A stretch of DNA of 64,000 nt, from assembly GCF_965228805.1 (NCBI RefSeq), contig NZ_CBDDIE010000003.1, positions 310,001 through 374,000 on the forward strand, written 5' to 3'. Shown in pieces: positions 7,290 to 15,696 of the stretch (the first letter of the stretch is position 1; the number at the start of each line of letters is the position of its first letter). Source of the stretch: JASBTN01 sp965228805 (lineage in GTDB: Bacteria; Pseudomonadota; Alphaproteobacteria; Rhodobacterales; Rhodobacteraceae). The notes under the pieces are model-generated. The model ran no database searches. It saw only the letters and a program-made list of their open reading frames with translations, and was not told the origin of the DNA. The position numbers and the translations under genes were made by a program.

Positions 7290-8320
7290 GCAGCGCCTCC
7301 GCAGACCGGGCACCCTTCGCGCTTCTTCGTCTTGATCACCCGCACCTCGCCATACATGGCATCATAGATCAGCATCCGCCCGCGCAGGCCTTCACCCGCC
7401 TGGGACAGTTCCTTGACCACCTCGACCGCCATCATCGAACCCATCACCCCGGGCAGCGGGCCGACCACACCGGCCTCCGAACAGGACGGCGCCAGCCCCG
7501 GCGCCGGGGCTTCGGGGAAGACGCATTGGTAACAGGGCGCGCCCCTGGCCGGATCGAAGGTCGAAATCTGACCTTCCCATTGGCTCAACGCCGCACCGAT
7601 CACCGGTTTGCCCAGCTTCGCGGCCACGCGGTTCACCAGATAGCGGGTGGCGAAATTGTCGGTGCCTTCCAGCACCAGGTCGTACTCGGCAATGATCGTC
7701 TCGGCGCTTTCCTCATCCAGGCGGCGATTGTAGGGACGGACCGCGATGGCCGGATTCTGCGCCTTCATCGCGCGTTCGGCGGAAAAGACCTTGGGCGTGC
7801 CGATGTCCTGATCGCGGTGGATCACCTGGCGCTGCAGGTTCGAATTGTCGACCTCGTCATCGTCCACCACGCCGATGGTGCCGATCCCGGCGGCGGCCAA
7901 GTACAAGAGCGCCGAGCTGCCCAGCCCCCCGGCGCCGACCACCAACACCTTGGCGTTCTTCATTGCCAACTGCCCCGGCCCGCCGACCTCACGCAACACG
8001 ATATGACGCGCATACCGGTTCAGTTCCGTGTCAGTGAACGGCCCTTCCTCGCGCTTCGGAGCCTCCGGCGCGCGGGCTTTCAGCCAAGCGACACCGCGGC
8101 CGTAAAGCGCTGCCACCCCGGCAAAGCCGATCACCACCAGCCAACCGCCCAGCGTGCCGCCGATCGCCAGCACAAGCGGGTTGTTCGCAGGCAGGGTCGC
8201 ATGGATCGCCAGCACGGCGACCAGAACGATCCCGGTCAGGAACCACAGACGCGCGCGCGCCACGTCGAATGCCCAACCCAGCCCCCAGATCAGTGCCAAG
8301 ATGGCCAGAACCCACAGCAT
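7286..8320 (-). CDS. MoeB/ThiF/HesA family adenylyltransferase with N-terminal membrane helices
   Basis: A 344-residue E1-like enzyme that should adenylate the C-terminal glycine of a ubiquitin-like sulfur carrier (MoaD or ThiS) for molybdopterin or thiazole synthesis. The catalytic domain starts near residue 97 (RYARHIVLREVGGPGQ) and has the nucleotide loop GAGGLGSS, the DDDEVDNSNLQRQ segment, and both zinc pairs (CYQC, and CPVC near the C terminus). Unusually, residues 1-75 form two or three hydrophobic helices, so the enzyme is probably membrane-anchored. It lies 9 bp after dut in the same operon. MoeB is more likely than ThiF, but no partner gene is nearby. Confidence 0.85.
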   Translation of the reverse strand: MLWVLAILALIWGLGWAFDVARARLWFLTGIVLVAVLAIHATLPANNPLVLAIGGTLGGWLVVIGFAGVAALYGRGVAWLKARAPEAPKREEGPFTDTELNRYARHIVLREVGGPGQLAMKNAKVLVVGAGGLGSSALLYLAAAGIGTIGVVDDDEVDNSNLQRQVIHRDQDIGTPKVFSAERAMKAQNPAIAVRPYNRRLDEESAETIIAEYDLVLEGTDNFATRYLVNRVAAKLGKPVIGAALSQWEGQISTFDPARGAPCYQCVFPEAPAPGLAPSCSEAGVVGPLPGVMGSMMAVEVVKELSQAGEGLRGRMLIYDAMYGEVRVIKTKKREGCPVCGGAA

Positions 8321-8329
8321 GTCTCGCTC

Positions 8330-8794
8330 CTATTTTCGCCCGGTTGACCCGAAGCCCCCCGCGCCGCGCCCGGTTTCGCCTAGGCTGTCCACGATTTGAA
8401 ACCCGGCCTGGATCACGGGGGCGATCACGGCCTGGGCAATGCGGTCACCATGGCCGACCGTAAAGGGCTCTGCACTGAGATTGATCAAGATCACCCCCAA
8501 AGGCCCGCGATAATCGTTGTCGATGGTGCCGGGGGTGTTGGGCAGGGAAATGCCATGTTTCAGCGCCAGGCCCGAACGGGGGCGGATCTGCATCTCGAAC
8601 CCTTCCGGGATTTCGACACGCAACCCGGTCGGGATCAGTCGGCGTTCCATCGGCCTAAGAGTGATCCCCTCGGCGCGGTCGGCCTCGGCCAGGTTGGCAC
8701 GCAGGTCGGCCCCGGCCGATCCTGCCGTCTCATAGCTCGGCAAAGGCAAGCCCTGATCCGCGCCCTCGTCCCAGATCATGCGAATGGTCGGCAT
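8330..8794 (-). CDS. dut: dUTP diphosphatase
   Basis: A 154-residue trimeric dUTPase that hydrolyses dUTP to dUMP and pyrophosphate, keeping uracil out of DNA and feeding thymidylate synthesis. All five motifs are visible: SAGADLRA (1), RPRSGLAL (2), GTIDNDYRG (3), GDRIAQAV (4), and the flexible C-terminal GRGAGGFGSTGR (5), whose Phe closes over the base. It lies 28 bp after coaBC, a common gene pair in proteobacteria. Confidence 0.96.
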   Translation of the reverse strand: MPTIRMIWDEGADQGLPLPSYETAGSAGADLRANLAEADRAEGITLRPMERRLIPTGLRVEIPEGFEMQIRPRSGLALKHGISLPNTPGTIDNDYRGPLGVILINLSAEPFTVGHGDRIAQAVIAPVIQAGFQIVDSLGETGRGAGGFGSTGRK

Positions 8795-8822
8795 ACTGCC
8801 CCCTTCTTTCTTGTTCAGATCG

Positions 8823-10022
8823 CTATTTGGTCAAAGCCTCCGCGACACGCGATGCCAGCTTGCGGGCAACCTCGTCCTTGCCCATACGAGGCCATTCCTC
8901 CGCGCCTTCGGCGCTGATCACGGTCACCGCGTTCTCGGCCCCGCCCATGATCCCCGTCTCGGGACTGACGTCATTGGCAACGATCCAGTCGCAGCCCTTG
9001 CGCGTGCGCTTGACCGTGGCGTGGGCAATCACATCATCGGTCTCAGCGGCAAAGCCAACGACCAAACCGGGGCGGCCTGCCTCCATCTGGCTAACGGTCG
9101 CCAGAATGTCCGGGTTTTCGGCAAATTCCAGCACCGGCAGGCTGCCCTTGCCATCCTTCTTGATCTTCGATCCGCTCTCCGAGACGACACGCCAATCCGC
9201 CACCGCAGCGGCGAAAATCCCGGCATCCGCAGGCAGAGCCCCCTGCACGGCCTCCAACATCTCGCGCGCGGTCTGAACCTTGACCACCTTGACACCAGCG
9301 GGCGGCGACACATCCGCAGGCCCGGTGACAAAGGTCACATCCGCCCCCAAAGCCGCCAGCGCCGCGGCAATCGCCGTGCCCTGCGCGCCCGAGGACCGGT
9401 TGGCGATATAGCGCACCGGGTCGATCGGCTCATGGGTCGGACCGGAAGTCACCACCACGTGCTTGCCCTTCAAGGGGCCATCCGCCAGCGCCGCCTCCAC
9501 CGCCGCGACAATCTCCAGCGGTTCCGACATGCGCCCCGGCCCGTATTCGCCACAGGCCATATCGCCCTCATTCGGGCCGACGAACAACACTCCATCGCCC
9601 TTCAAGGTCGCCACATTGCGCTGGCAGGCCGGATGTTCCCACATGCGTACATTCATCGCGGGCGCCAACAGCACGCGTTTATCCGTCGCCATCAAAAGGG
9701 TGGATGCCAGATCATTGGCTAGCCCCCCCGCCATCTTGCCTAGCAAGTCCGCCGTCGCGGGGGCCACCACGACCAGGTCAGCCGCACGGGACAGTTCGAT
9801 ATGCCCCATCTCGGCCTCGTCGGTCAGATCGAAGAGATCAGTATAGACCTTCTCGGCTGCCAGACCCGAGGCGCTGAGCGGCGTCACGAATTCCTGCCCG
9901 GCCTTGGTAATGACCGGCACGACCGAAGCCCCCCGCTCGCGCAGCCGCCGGATCAGGTCAAGCGATTTGAACGCCGCGATCCCGCCGCCGATGATCAGAA
10001 GAATGCGTTTGCCTGCGAGCAT
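8823..10022 (-). CDS. coaBC: Bifunctional phosphopantothenoylcysteine decarboxylase / synthetase
   Basis: A 399-residue fused enzyme of coenzyme A synthesis: it joins 4'-phosphopantothenate to cysteine with CTP (CoaB) and decarboxylates the product with FMN (CoaC). The N-terminal flavoprotein half has GGGIAAFKSLDLIRRL, the APATADLLGKMAGGLAND loop, the PAMNVRMW motif and the CoaC cysteine in MACGEYGPGRM. The CoaB half starts near residue 190 (VVTSGPTHEPIDPVRYI) and includes NRSSGAQG and the KIKKDGKGS lysine region. It is the first gene of a five-gene minus-strand operon that ends with the GNAT gene. Confidence 0.96.
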   Translation of the reverse strand: MLAGKRILLIIGGGIAAFKSLDLIRRLRERGASVVPVITKAGQEFVTPLSASGLAAEKVYTDLFDLTDEAEMGHIELSRAADLVVVAPATADLLGKMAGGLANDLASTLLMATDKRVLLAPAMNVRMWEHPACQRNVATLKGDGVLFVGPNEGDMACGEYGPGRMSEPLEIVAAVEAALADGPLKGKHVVVTSGPTHEPIDPVRYIANRSSGAQGTAIAAALAALGADVTFVTGPADVSPPAGVKVVKVQTAREMLEAVQGALPADAGIFAAAVADWRVVSESGSKIKKDGKGSLPVLEFAENPDILATVSQMEAGRPGLVVGFAAETDDVIAHATVKRTRKGCDWIVANDVSPETGIMGGAENAVTVISAEGAEEWPRMGKDEVARKLASRVAEALTK

Positions 10023-10085
10023 ATGCGCCCCCTTTCGGTGTCAGACCCGAGTGTTACGGAGCCACGCGCCAAACTGCAACCCAAA

Positions 10086-10173
10086 GGGGCTTTCGTGGTG
10101 CGGCGGGGTGGGATGCCACACCGTTCCCACATACGCTCCATCACCAGGGTGGGAGCCGTGCCGCGAAAGCCCC
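10086..10173 (+). repeat. Long-stem intergenic hairpin repeat, copy C
   Basis: The arms 10086-10104 (GGGGCTTTCGTGGTGCGGC) and 10155-10173 (GCCGTGCCGCGAAAGCCCC) pair over 19 bp; the three non-identical positions are all G.U as plus-strand RNA. The inner motifs are GGGGTGGGATGCC and CCAGGGTGGGAGCC. Unlike copies A, B, D and F, it lies between two minus-strand genes, coaBC and the ChaN-like gene, and its end touches the stop codon of the latter. Confidence 0.7.
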
Positions 10174-10985
10174 TATTCGCGGTTTAGAAATGCCTCGCAA
10201 GGATCAGGGCGCTCCACCGCCGGGGCATCCAGTACCAGATCGAAGCCGCCCTCGGGCATCCCGCCATCCTCGGATTGCCCCAGCACAAACACCGGCACCT
10301 CGGGGACCACCCGCGAAAGATAGGACGGCACGCCCCAATCCCGCCGTGCGTGCCCGTTGCCGGTGATCACCACGACCGGCGACCCAACCTCTTCCAGGGC
10401 CTGCACCACGGTCTGCGCCAGGGTCGCGTCGCGCAGCCGCTGAATATCAACCATCCCGCCCAACGCGTCGCGCGGCATCGCTTCGCAATGGGCGTCAAAT
10501 TGCAGGTCCAGGCGCGCGGACAGCTGCGCCTCGGGCAAGGCCCGATCCAAGCCATACACATCCGCCCCCGGCCCAAACAGCGCCATCACATTGCCGCCAA
10601 AGGCCGCCCGCACCGTCTCGCGCGGCACAGCGGCGCCGTAGAAGGCCGCATCACTTGCGGCAAACACGGGGTAATACATGGCGAACTCCGGCCAGCCGCT
10701 GTCCGCCCAGCCCAGTGCCGCCTCCAAACCGACCTGATCCGTCCGCAATCCCGGCGTATCCGCTGCCGCCTGCTCGGCAGTCAACATCTCGAACACCACC
10801 GCCTTGGGCTGGATCGCCTCGACCCAGTCTGCCTGCACCGCGTGGTGCACCGGGTTGTCATGGGTCTCGCCCAGAATGACCACGCTGGCCTGCATCGCCG
10901 TCTCCGGCAACGCGGCCTCTTCGCCCCAAGCCATGGATGCAACCACCACCGCCCCGAGCCCAATACCTGACAAAATCGCTTTCAT
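10173..10985 (-). CDS. ChaN family protein, probably exported
   Basis: A 270-residue protein of the ChaN/EreA-like family; the best known member is a heme-binding lipoprotein of Campylobacter. The family motif LGETHDNPVHH is at about residue 38, followed by conserved blocks VVFEMLTAEQA and, near the C terminus, ITGNGHARRDWG. An N-terminal signal peptide is likely (about residues 1-20), but there is no lipobox cysteine, so it would be a soluble periplasmic protein. The start was placed at the ATG before this signal sequence; longer in-frame extensions run through the divergent cobU promoter. The physiological role is not known. Confidence 0.75.
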   Translation of the reverse strand: MKAILSGIGLGAVVVASMAWGEEAALPETAMQASVVILGETHDNPVHHAVQADWVEAIQPKAVVFEMLTAEQAAADTPGLRTDQVGLEAALGWADSGWPEFAMYYPVFAASDAAFYGAAVPRETVRAAFGGNVMALFGPGADVYGLDRALPEAQLSARLDLQFDAHCEAMPRDALGGMVDIQRLRDATLAQTVVQALEEVGSPVVVITGNGHARRDWGVPSYLSRVVPEVPVFVLGQSEDGGMPEGGFDLVLDAPAVERPDPCEAFLNRE

Positions 10986-11060
10986 GCCCGCAGCCTGCCA
11001 CCCGCTGCCGCCCCGCGCAACCCGATTGCGCCAATGCGTCGCAGACGTTAGGCAGGGCGC

Positions 11061-11582
11061 ATGACCCAGACCTCCCTGCCTCAGTTCAGCCTTGTCATCG
11101 GCGGCGCCGGATCCGGCAAGTCCGCCCATGCCGAACGCCTGCTGATCCAGACCGGCCGCCCGCTGCTCTACATCGCCACCGGTCAAGCCTATGACGAGGA
11201 GATGCAGCGCAAGATCAAACTTCACCAGGACCGGCGCGGGGCCGTCTGGCGCACGATAGAGGCGCCCCTGGACGTGCCCACCGCCCTGGCACAGGCCCTC
11301 CCCCAAGAGGCCGTTCTGCTAGACTGCGCCACCCTTTGGCTGACCAACCACCTCTTCGCCGAGAGCAACCTGGAGACCGAAGAGGCGCGCCTGATCGACG
11401 CCATCATCACCTGCCCGGCCCCGGTGGTCGTGGTCACCAACGAGGTCGGCGCGGGCATCGTACCGGAAAACGCCCTGGCCCGCCGGTTCCGCAACGCCCA
11501 GGGCGCGCTGAACCAGCGCCTGGCTGCAGACGCTGACAACGTCACCGCGGTCATGGCCGGGCTGCCATTGGTGCTGAAATGA
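11061..11582 (+). CDS. cobU: Adenosylcobinamide kinase / adenosylcobinamide-phosphate guanylyltransferase
   Basis: A 173-residue bifunctional enzyme of the late cobalamin pathway: it phosphorylates adenosylcobinamide and then transfers GMP to it. The P-loop is GGAGSGKS at about residues 14-21, followed by the kinase block HQDRRGAVWRTIEAP, the Walker B-like VLLDCATLWLTN and the conserved VTNEVGAGIVPENALARRFR. It is called CobP in aerobic-pathway organisms. Its stop overlaps the start of the phosphatase gene (ATGA). No cobalamin riboswitch or other cob gene is visible next to it. Confidence 0.95.
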   Translation: MTQTSLPQFSLVIGGAGSGKSAHAERLLIQTGRPLLYIATGQAYDEEMQRKIKLHQDRRGAVWRTIEAPLDVPTALAQALPQEAVLLDCATLWLTNHLFAESNLETEEARLIDAIITCPAPVVVVTNEVGAGIVPENALARRFRNAQGALNQRLAADADNVTAVMAGLPLVLK

Positions 11583-12151
11583 CCACGACATTCTGGTGGA
11601 TCCGCCACGGCCCCACCCACGCCAAGACCATGGTCGGGTGGAGCGACCTGCCCGCTGACCTGTCCGACACCGCGCAGCTGGAACGCCTCGCTGCCTATCT
11701 GCCGGACAAAGCGCCTGTCATTTCCTCCGACCTGATCCGCAGCCGCGCCACCGCCGATGCCATCGCACGCGGCCGTCCTCGCCTGCCCGACGATCCCCGC
11801 CTGCGCGAGATCCATTTTGGCGACTGGGAGCTGAAGAATTTTGACGAAATCGACGAAACTCACGGCGCCCTATCACGCCGGTTCTGGGACGAGCCCGGCC
11901 ATGTCGCCGCCCCCAACGGCGAAAGCTGGTATCAGACAGAGGCCCGGGTCAGCGCCGCCATTGAGACCCTGCGCGGCCCTGCGAACGTCATCATCGTCGC
12001 CCATTTCGGCGTGATCCTGACCCAACTGGCGCTCGCCTTGCAAAAGGCCCCCGCCGACATCCTGGCCCAGCGCATCGACAACCTGTCCCTGACCCGCATC
12101 ACCTTGGGCCCGGGTGACACGGAGGTCGGAGAAATCAATCACCTCCCGTGA
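11579..12151 (+). CDS. Histidine phosphatase family protein, CobC-like
   Basis: A 190-residue phosphatase of the phosphoglycerate mutase superfamily. The catalytic RHG motif is in WIRHGPTHAKTM near the N terminus; the second active-site parts are SSDLIRSRATADAI, the acid region LREIHFGDWE, and the second histidine in VAHFGVI. Coupled translation with cobU suggests it is alpha-ribazole phosphatase (CobC), which removes the 5'-phosphate in nucleotide-loop assembly. This is inferred from position; the fold alone does not fix the substrate. Confidence 0.85.
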   Translation: MTTTFWWIRHGPTHAKTMVGWSDLPADLSDTAQLERLAAYLPDKAPVISSDLIRSRATADAIARGRPRLPDDPRLREIHFGDWELKNFDEIDETHGALSRRFWDEPGHVAAPNGESWYQTEARVSAAIETLRGPANVIIVAHFGVILTQLALALQKAPADILAQRIDNLSLTRITLGPGDTEVGEINHLP

Positions 12152-12209
12152 TAGGCCCGACCACAATTCATGGTTTTGCGTGATGAGTTCGCGCAGTTAC
12201 CCTGCCCGC

Positions 12210-13076
12210 ATGACCTATGATCTTTATATCGGCGACCAGATGTTTTCTTCCTGGTCCCTGCGCGGCTGGCTGATGTTCGAGCGTTTCGACATCCCCGCCA
12301 ACACCCACCTTGTCGGACTTTATTCCGGCACAATGAAACAGGACCTGGTGCCGCTTTCCCCGGCCCGCCTGGTCCCGGTGATGCGCACGCCCGAGGGCGT
12401 GGTGGTCGGCGATACGATCGCCATGGCCGAGACACTGGCCGAACGCCACCCGGACGCCGGGCTTTGGCCCACGGGTCCCGAGGCCCGTGCGTTGGCGCGC
12501 TGGTTGGTGGCTGAGATGCACTCCGGCTTTGGTGCCCTACGCGGCGACTGCGCGATGCAGCTGCACAGTGGCTACACCGACTTCACGCCGACCGACGCGG
12601 TCCGTGCCGATCTTGCCCGGATCGAAGAGCTCTGGTCGCTGGCCTGCAGCCGTCACGGGTCGGACGGCCCCTGGCTCTTCGGCGCCTATTCCCTAGCCGA
12701 TGTGTTCTACGCCCCCGTCGCCGCCCGTATCGCGGGCTACGGCCTGCCGGTTGGCGACGCGGCCGCGGCCTATGTCGCCCAGCACCTGGCCGACCCCGCC
12801 TTCCGCCGCTGGCGCGCCCTGGGACTGACGAAAAGCTACGATCCGATGCCCTACGCGATGGATCTGGACCACGGCCCCTGGCCCGGCCCGACCCCGCGCA
12901 AGGCCCACGCGGTTGACGCGGGCCCTTCCGAGAACGCCACCTGCCCCTATTCTGGCAAAGAGGTCACCGACTACCTGGAACTCGATGGGCGCGTCTTCGG
13001 TTTCTGCAATCCGACCTGTCGCGACAAGACTGTGAACGACCCCGAAGCCTGGTCGGCCTTCACGGCGCTTCTGTGA
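12210..13076 (+). CDS. Glutathione S-transferase family protein with Cys-rich YHS-like tail
   Basis: A 288-residue protein. Residues 1-80 are a thioredoxin-like GST N domain (MTYDLYIGDQMFSSWSLRGW, with the usual active-site serine), then an all-helical C domain to about residue 215. The last 45 residues add CPYSGKEV...FGFCNPTCRDK, which looks like a YHS/TRASH-type metal-binding module and is not part of ordinary GSTs. The start at 12210 follows the conserved N terminus; an ATG nine codons upstream is also possible, and neither has a strong ribosome binding site. Substrate unknown. Confidence 0.8.
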   Translation: MTYDLYIGDQMFSSWSLRGWLMFERFDIPANTHLVGLYSGTMKQDLVPLSPARLVPVMRTPEGVVVGDTIAMAETLAERHPDAGLWPTGPEARALARWLVAEMHSGFGALRGDCAMQLHSGYTDFTPTDAVRADLARIEELWSLACSRHGSDGPWLFGAYSLADVFYAPVAARIAGYGLPVGDAAAAYVAQHLADPAFRRWRALGLTKSYDPMPYAMDLDHGPWPGPTPRKAHAVDAGPSENATCPYSGKEVTDYLELDGRVFGFCNPTCRDKTVNDPEAWSAFTALL

Positions 13077-13083
13077 ACCCGGT

Positions 13084-13110
13084 GCCCTCTGCCACGACCC
13101 GGCAGAGGGC
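13084..13110. terminator. Hairpin between convergent GST and membrane-protein genes
   Basis: A perfect 10-bp stem GCCCTCTGCC / GGCAGAGGGC with a 7-nt loop fills the 33-bp gap between two convergent genes and touches the minus-strand stop codon. There is no T-run on either side. A bidirectional terminator or transcript-end stabiliser is the likely role. Confidence 0.55.
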
Positions 13111-13988
13111 TACAGGAAACAATCCGTCCTGGTAATGGAGAACTCCGCCAGCACCTCACCATTCAGCCGCTGATACCGATAGACCACCCGGCCGCCTCGC
13201 CCGATGTCATACGAAAACATGTCCGGGGCGCAGGCCTCTTGCACCAACGCCTCACGCACACCTCCCAGCAGCATGGGCTGTTCCCCGTCCACGATCAGAA
13301 TGATGCGCAACGTTGCGCCGTCTGCCTCCAGCCGCGAAAGGACCGTGATCTCGTCGAGCCGCAGCGGCAGGCTGGCATTGCTGTTCTCTGCCTCCCAGGA
13401 AAAGCTCTCCTCCAGCGTTTGCGCCTCCGAGATCAACCGCGACAGGGTCGCACTTCGCACATCGGGCGCATACTCCCAATCCTCCACGTACCCATCCAGG
13501 ACCTTGGTACCGACGAACAGGACCAAAGCCATGGCAACCAAACCGGCATCTGCCAGGAAATGCAGCCGCGGCCGCCCGCTTTCCTCGTCCCAATGATGTT
13601 CACCGCGTGAAAAGGCCAGAACCAGATTTGCGATCGGGATGAAGGCCATCCAGGCTTTACGGCGACTGCCACAGATATGGTTGGACCGAGCCGCAGCCAG
13701 CAGGTAGTGCCCCGCACCTGAAAGCGCATAGACCGCCAGCATTCCAAAGCCGAGAATGGACAGATAGCCCGCATCGGCCACGTAGGGCAGAACCACCCAT
13801 CCGAGGTTCGCCGTCGACACCGTGAGACCAAGCAAAACAACCAGCAGGATATAAGGCACCCGGCGCAGCGACCTGGTCACGTCTGACGTGATTGCCGCGA
13901 ACAGCGCCCCGGCGAAGAAAACGGCAAGGACAATCGCGATGATCTGCAACTCGCTCATCAGCATCAAGCGTCCCAATACCCGGTCCAT
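13110..13988 (-). CDS. Polytopic membrane protein of unknown function
   Basis: A 292-residue protein that I do not recognise. The N-terminal half has about five hydrophobic helices (about residues 13-34, 43-64, 75-98, 118-128 and 143-163), with a GSRRKAWMAFIP loop before the fourth. From about residue 165 it continues as a soluble, acidic domain ending YRYQRLNGEVLAEFSITRTDCFL-like, with a terminal Cys-Phe-Leu. GGAAGGGA lies upstream of the chosen ATG; two more ATGs within the first 11 codons are possible starts. It is monocistronic, between a GST gene and the divergent comM gene. Confidence 0.7.
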   Translation of the reverse strand: MDRVLGRLMLMSELQIIAIVLAVFFAGALFAAITSDVTRSLRRVPYILLVVLLGLTVSTANLGWVVLPYVADAGYLSILGFGMLAVYALSGAGHYLLAAARSNHICGSRRKAWMAFIPIANLVLAFSRGEHHWDEESGRPRLHFLADAGLVAMALVLFVGTKVLDGYVEDWEYAPDVRSATLSRLISEAQTLEESFSWEAENSNASLPLRLDEITVLSRLEADGATLRIILIVDGEQPMLLGGVREALVQEACAPDMFSYDIGRGGRVVYRYQRLNGEVLAEFSITRTDCFL

Positions 13989-14109
13989 GAACCATCCCTT
14001 CCAATTCCCATGTTAAAAAAATGTTGCCGTATCACGGCTGCCTTCCGTTTCGCACCAAACCAAGTGCGACGCAATGCGCCGAGATCACGCAGGTTGGCCC
14101 ACGGTTGCG

Positions 14110-14143
14110 TTAACCATTTGTAAACCAAGCTTGCGTTAACCAT
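14110..14143 (+). promoter_or_regulatory. Tandem CtrA-type boxes upstream of comM/yifB
   Basis: TTAACCAT occurs twice, at 14110-14117 and 14136-14143, 26 bp apart, each within a larger direct repeat (TTGCGTTAACCATT plus TGTAAAC). TTAACCAT is an established CtrA recognition form in alphaproteobacteria. The second box ends 38 bp before the comM start codon, suitable for activation. In Rhodobacterales CtrA is known to control motility and gene-transfer-agent functions, including recipient competence genes, which fits the target. Confidence 0.6.
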
Positions 14144-14181
14144 TGTAAACGAATTGAACGCAGTGGTTTACGGAGCTCCCC

Positions 14182-15696
14182 ATGGTCGCGCGCGCCTATA
14201 CGGTCGCCTTCGAAGGCATCGAAGCCCGCCGGGTCGAGGTGCAATGCGCCTTCTCGCCGGGCATGCCTTCCTTCTCCATCGTCGGCCTGCCGGACAAGGC
14301 CGTATCCGAAGCCCGCGAGCGGGTTCGCGCCGCGCTGAACGCCATGGCCATCGCCCTGCCCGCGCGTAAGGTCACGATCAACATGTCACCCGCCGACCTG
14401 CCCAAGGAAGGCTCTCATTTCGACCTGCCAATCGCGCTCGCCGTGCTTGCCGCGTTGGAGATCATTCCCGCCGAAGAGGTCGAAAACACCTTGGCCCTGG
14501 GCGAGCTGTCGCTCGATGGCTCCCTTGTGCCGGTGATCGGCGCCCTTCCCGCCGCCATGGCCGCGGCCGAGGACGACCGCGCGCTGATCTGCCCCAAGGC
14601 CTGCGGGGCCGAGGCCGCCTGGGTCGGCGCCGCCAAGGTACTGGCCGCCCGCACCCTGCCTGCCGTCATCCAGCATTTCACCGGGCAATCGCCGCTTGAT
14701 CCGGCCGATCCCGGCGAAGTGGCCACCGACCCGACGGGGCGCGACCTTCTGGACGTGAAGGGCCAGGAACGCGCCAAGCGCGCGTTGGAGATCGCCGCCG
14801 CCGGACGCCACCATCTGATGATGGTCGGCAGCCCCGGCGCAGGCAAATCCATGCTGGCCGCCCGCCTGCCGTCAATCCTGCCGCCCTTGTCGCCCTCGGA
14901 GGCGTTGGAAACCTCAATGATTCAATCGCTTGCGGGACATCTGGACGACGGCGGCATCTCCCGGACACGTCCCTTCCGCGAGCCGCATCACACCGCCTCC
15001 ATGGCCGCCATCGTCGGCGGCGGGCGGGGTGCCAAACCGGGCGAAATCAGCCTCGCACATCATGGTGTGCTGTTCATGGACGAGTTCCCCGAGTTCAACC
15101 GCACAGTGCTGGAAACCCTACGCCAACCGATCGAAACCGGCGAGGTCGTGGTCGCTCGCGCCAATGCCCATGTGCGATACCCCTGCCGTTTCATGCTGGT
15201 CGCCGCCGCGAACCCTTGCAAATGCGGCTACCTCAGTGACGCCAACCGCGCCTGTTCGAAGGCACCAAACTGCGGGGCGGACTACATGGGGCGCATTTCC
15301 GGCCCGCTGATGGACCGGTTCGACCTGCGGCTGGAAGTCCCGCCGGTGGAGTTCACCGATCTCGACATGCCCGCGACCGGGGACAGCTCTGCCACCGTCG
15401 CCACCCGCGTGGCCGAGGCGCGCGCCATCCAGGAAACGCGTTTCGACGGTCACGAAAACAGGCGCGTGAATGCTGATGCCGAAGGCGCGATGCTGGAGGA
15501 AATCGCCGCGCCGGATGCCGAGGGTCGTGAGTTCCTGACCAAGGTCGCCGATCGCTTCGGTCTGACCGCGCGGGGCTATCACCGGGTTTTGCGTGTGGCG
15601 CGCACCATTGCCGATCTGGAAGGGGCGGCGGACGTACGCAAACCTCACCTGGCGGAGGCCGCAAGCTACCGGTTGGCGTTTTCTCAGCCGAATTGA
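14182..15696 (+). CDS. comM: ComM/YifB family Mg-chelatase-like AAA+ ATPase
   Basis: A 504-residue hexameric helicase of the YifB/ComM family, which in naturally competent bacteria promotes branch migration during integration of incoming single-stranded DNA. It has an N-terminal Lon-like domain (residues 1-170), then the AAA+ core with Walker A GSPGAGKS (about 213-220) and Walker B LFMDEFPEF, a Cys cluster NPCKCGYLSDANRACSKAPNC, and the Mg-chelatase C-terminal domain with GYHRVLRVARTIADL. GGAG precedes the ATG. Tandem CtrA boxes lie upstream. The 3' end overlaps the convergent esterase gene by 13 bp. Confidence 0.93.
   Translation: MVARAYTVAFEGIEARRVEVQCAFSPGMPSFSIVGLPDKAVSEARERVRAALNAMAIALPARKVTINMSPADLPKEGSHFDLPIALAVLAALEIIPAEEVENTLALGELSLDGSLVPVIGALPAAMAAAEDDRALICPKACGAEAAWVGAAKVLAARTLPAVIQHFTGQSPLDPADPGEVATDPTGRDLLDVKGQERAKRALEIAAAGRHHLMMVGSPGAGKSMLAARLPSILPPLSPSEALETSMIQSLAGHLDDGGISRTRPFREPHHTASMAAIVGGGRGAKPGEISLAHHGVLFMDEFPEFNRTVLETLRQPIETGEVVVARANAHVRYPCRFMLVAAANPCKCGYLSDANRACSKAPNCGADYMGRISGPLMDRFDLRLEVPPVEFTDLDMPATGDSSATVATRVAEARAIQETRFDGHENRRVNADAEGAMLEEIAAPDAEGREFLTKVADRFGLTARGYHRVLRVARTIADLEGAADVRKPHLAEAASYRLAFSQPN

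Noticed and set aside
7820..7860. GTTCGAATT, resembling a tRNA T-loop
   Set aside because: It lies in the MoeB-like coding sequence with no acceptor stem or anticodon arm around it.
6842..8347. Plus-strand frame of 501 codons
   Set aside because: It is antisense to the unknown gene and the moeB-like gene, which have overlapping start and stop signals and real motifs.
10986..11060. Cobalamin riboswitch upstream of cobU
   Set aside because: The gap is only 75 bp and shows no B12-box-like sequence.
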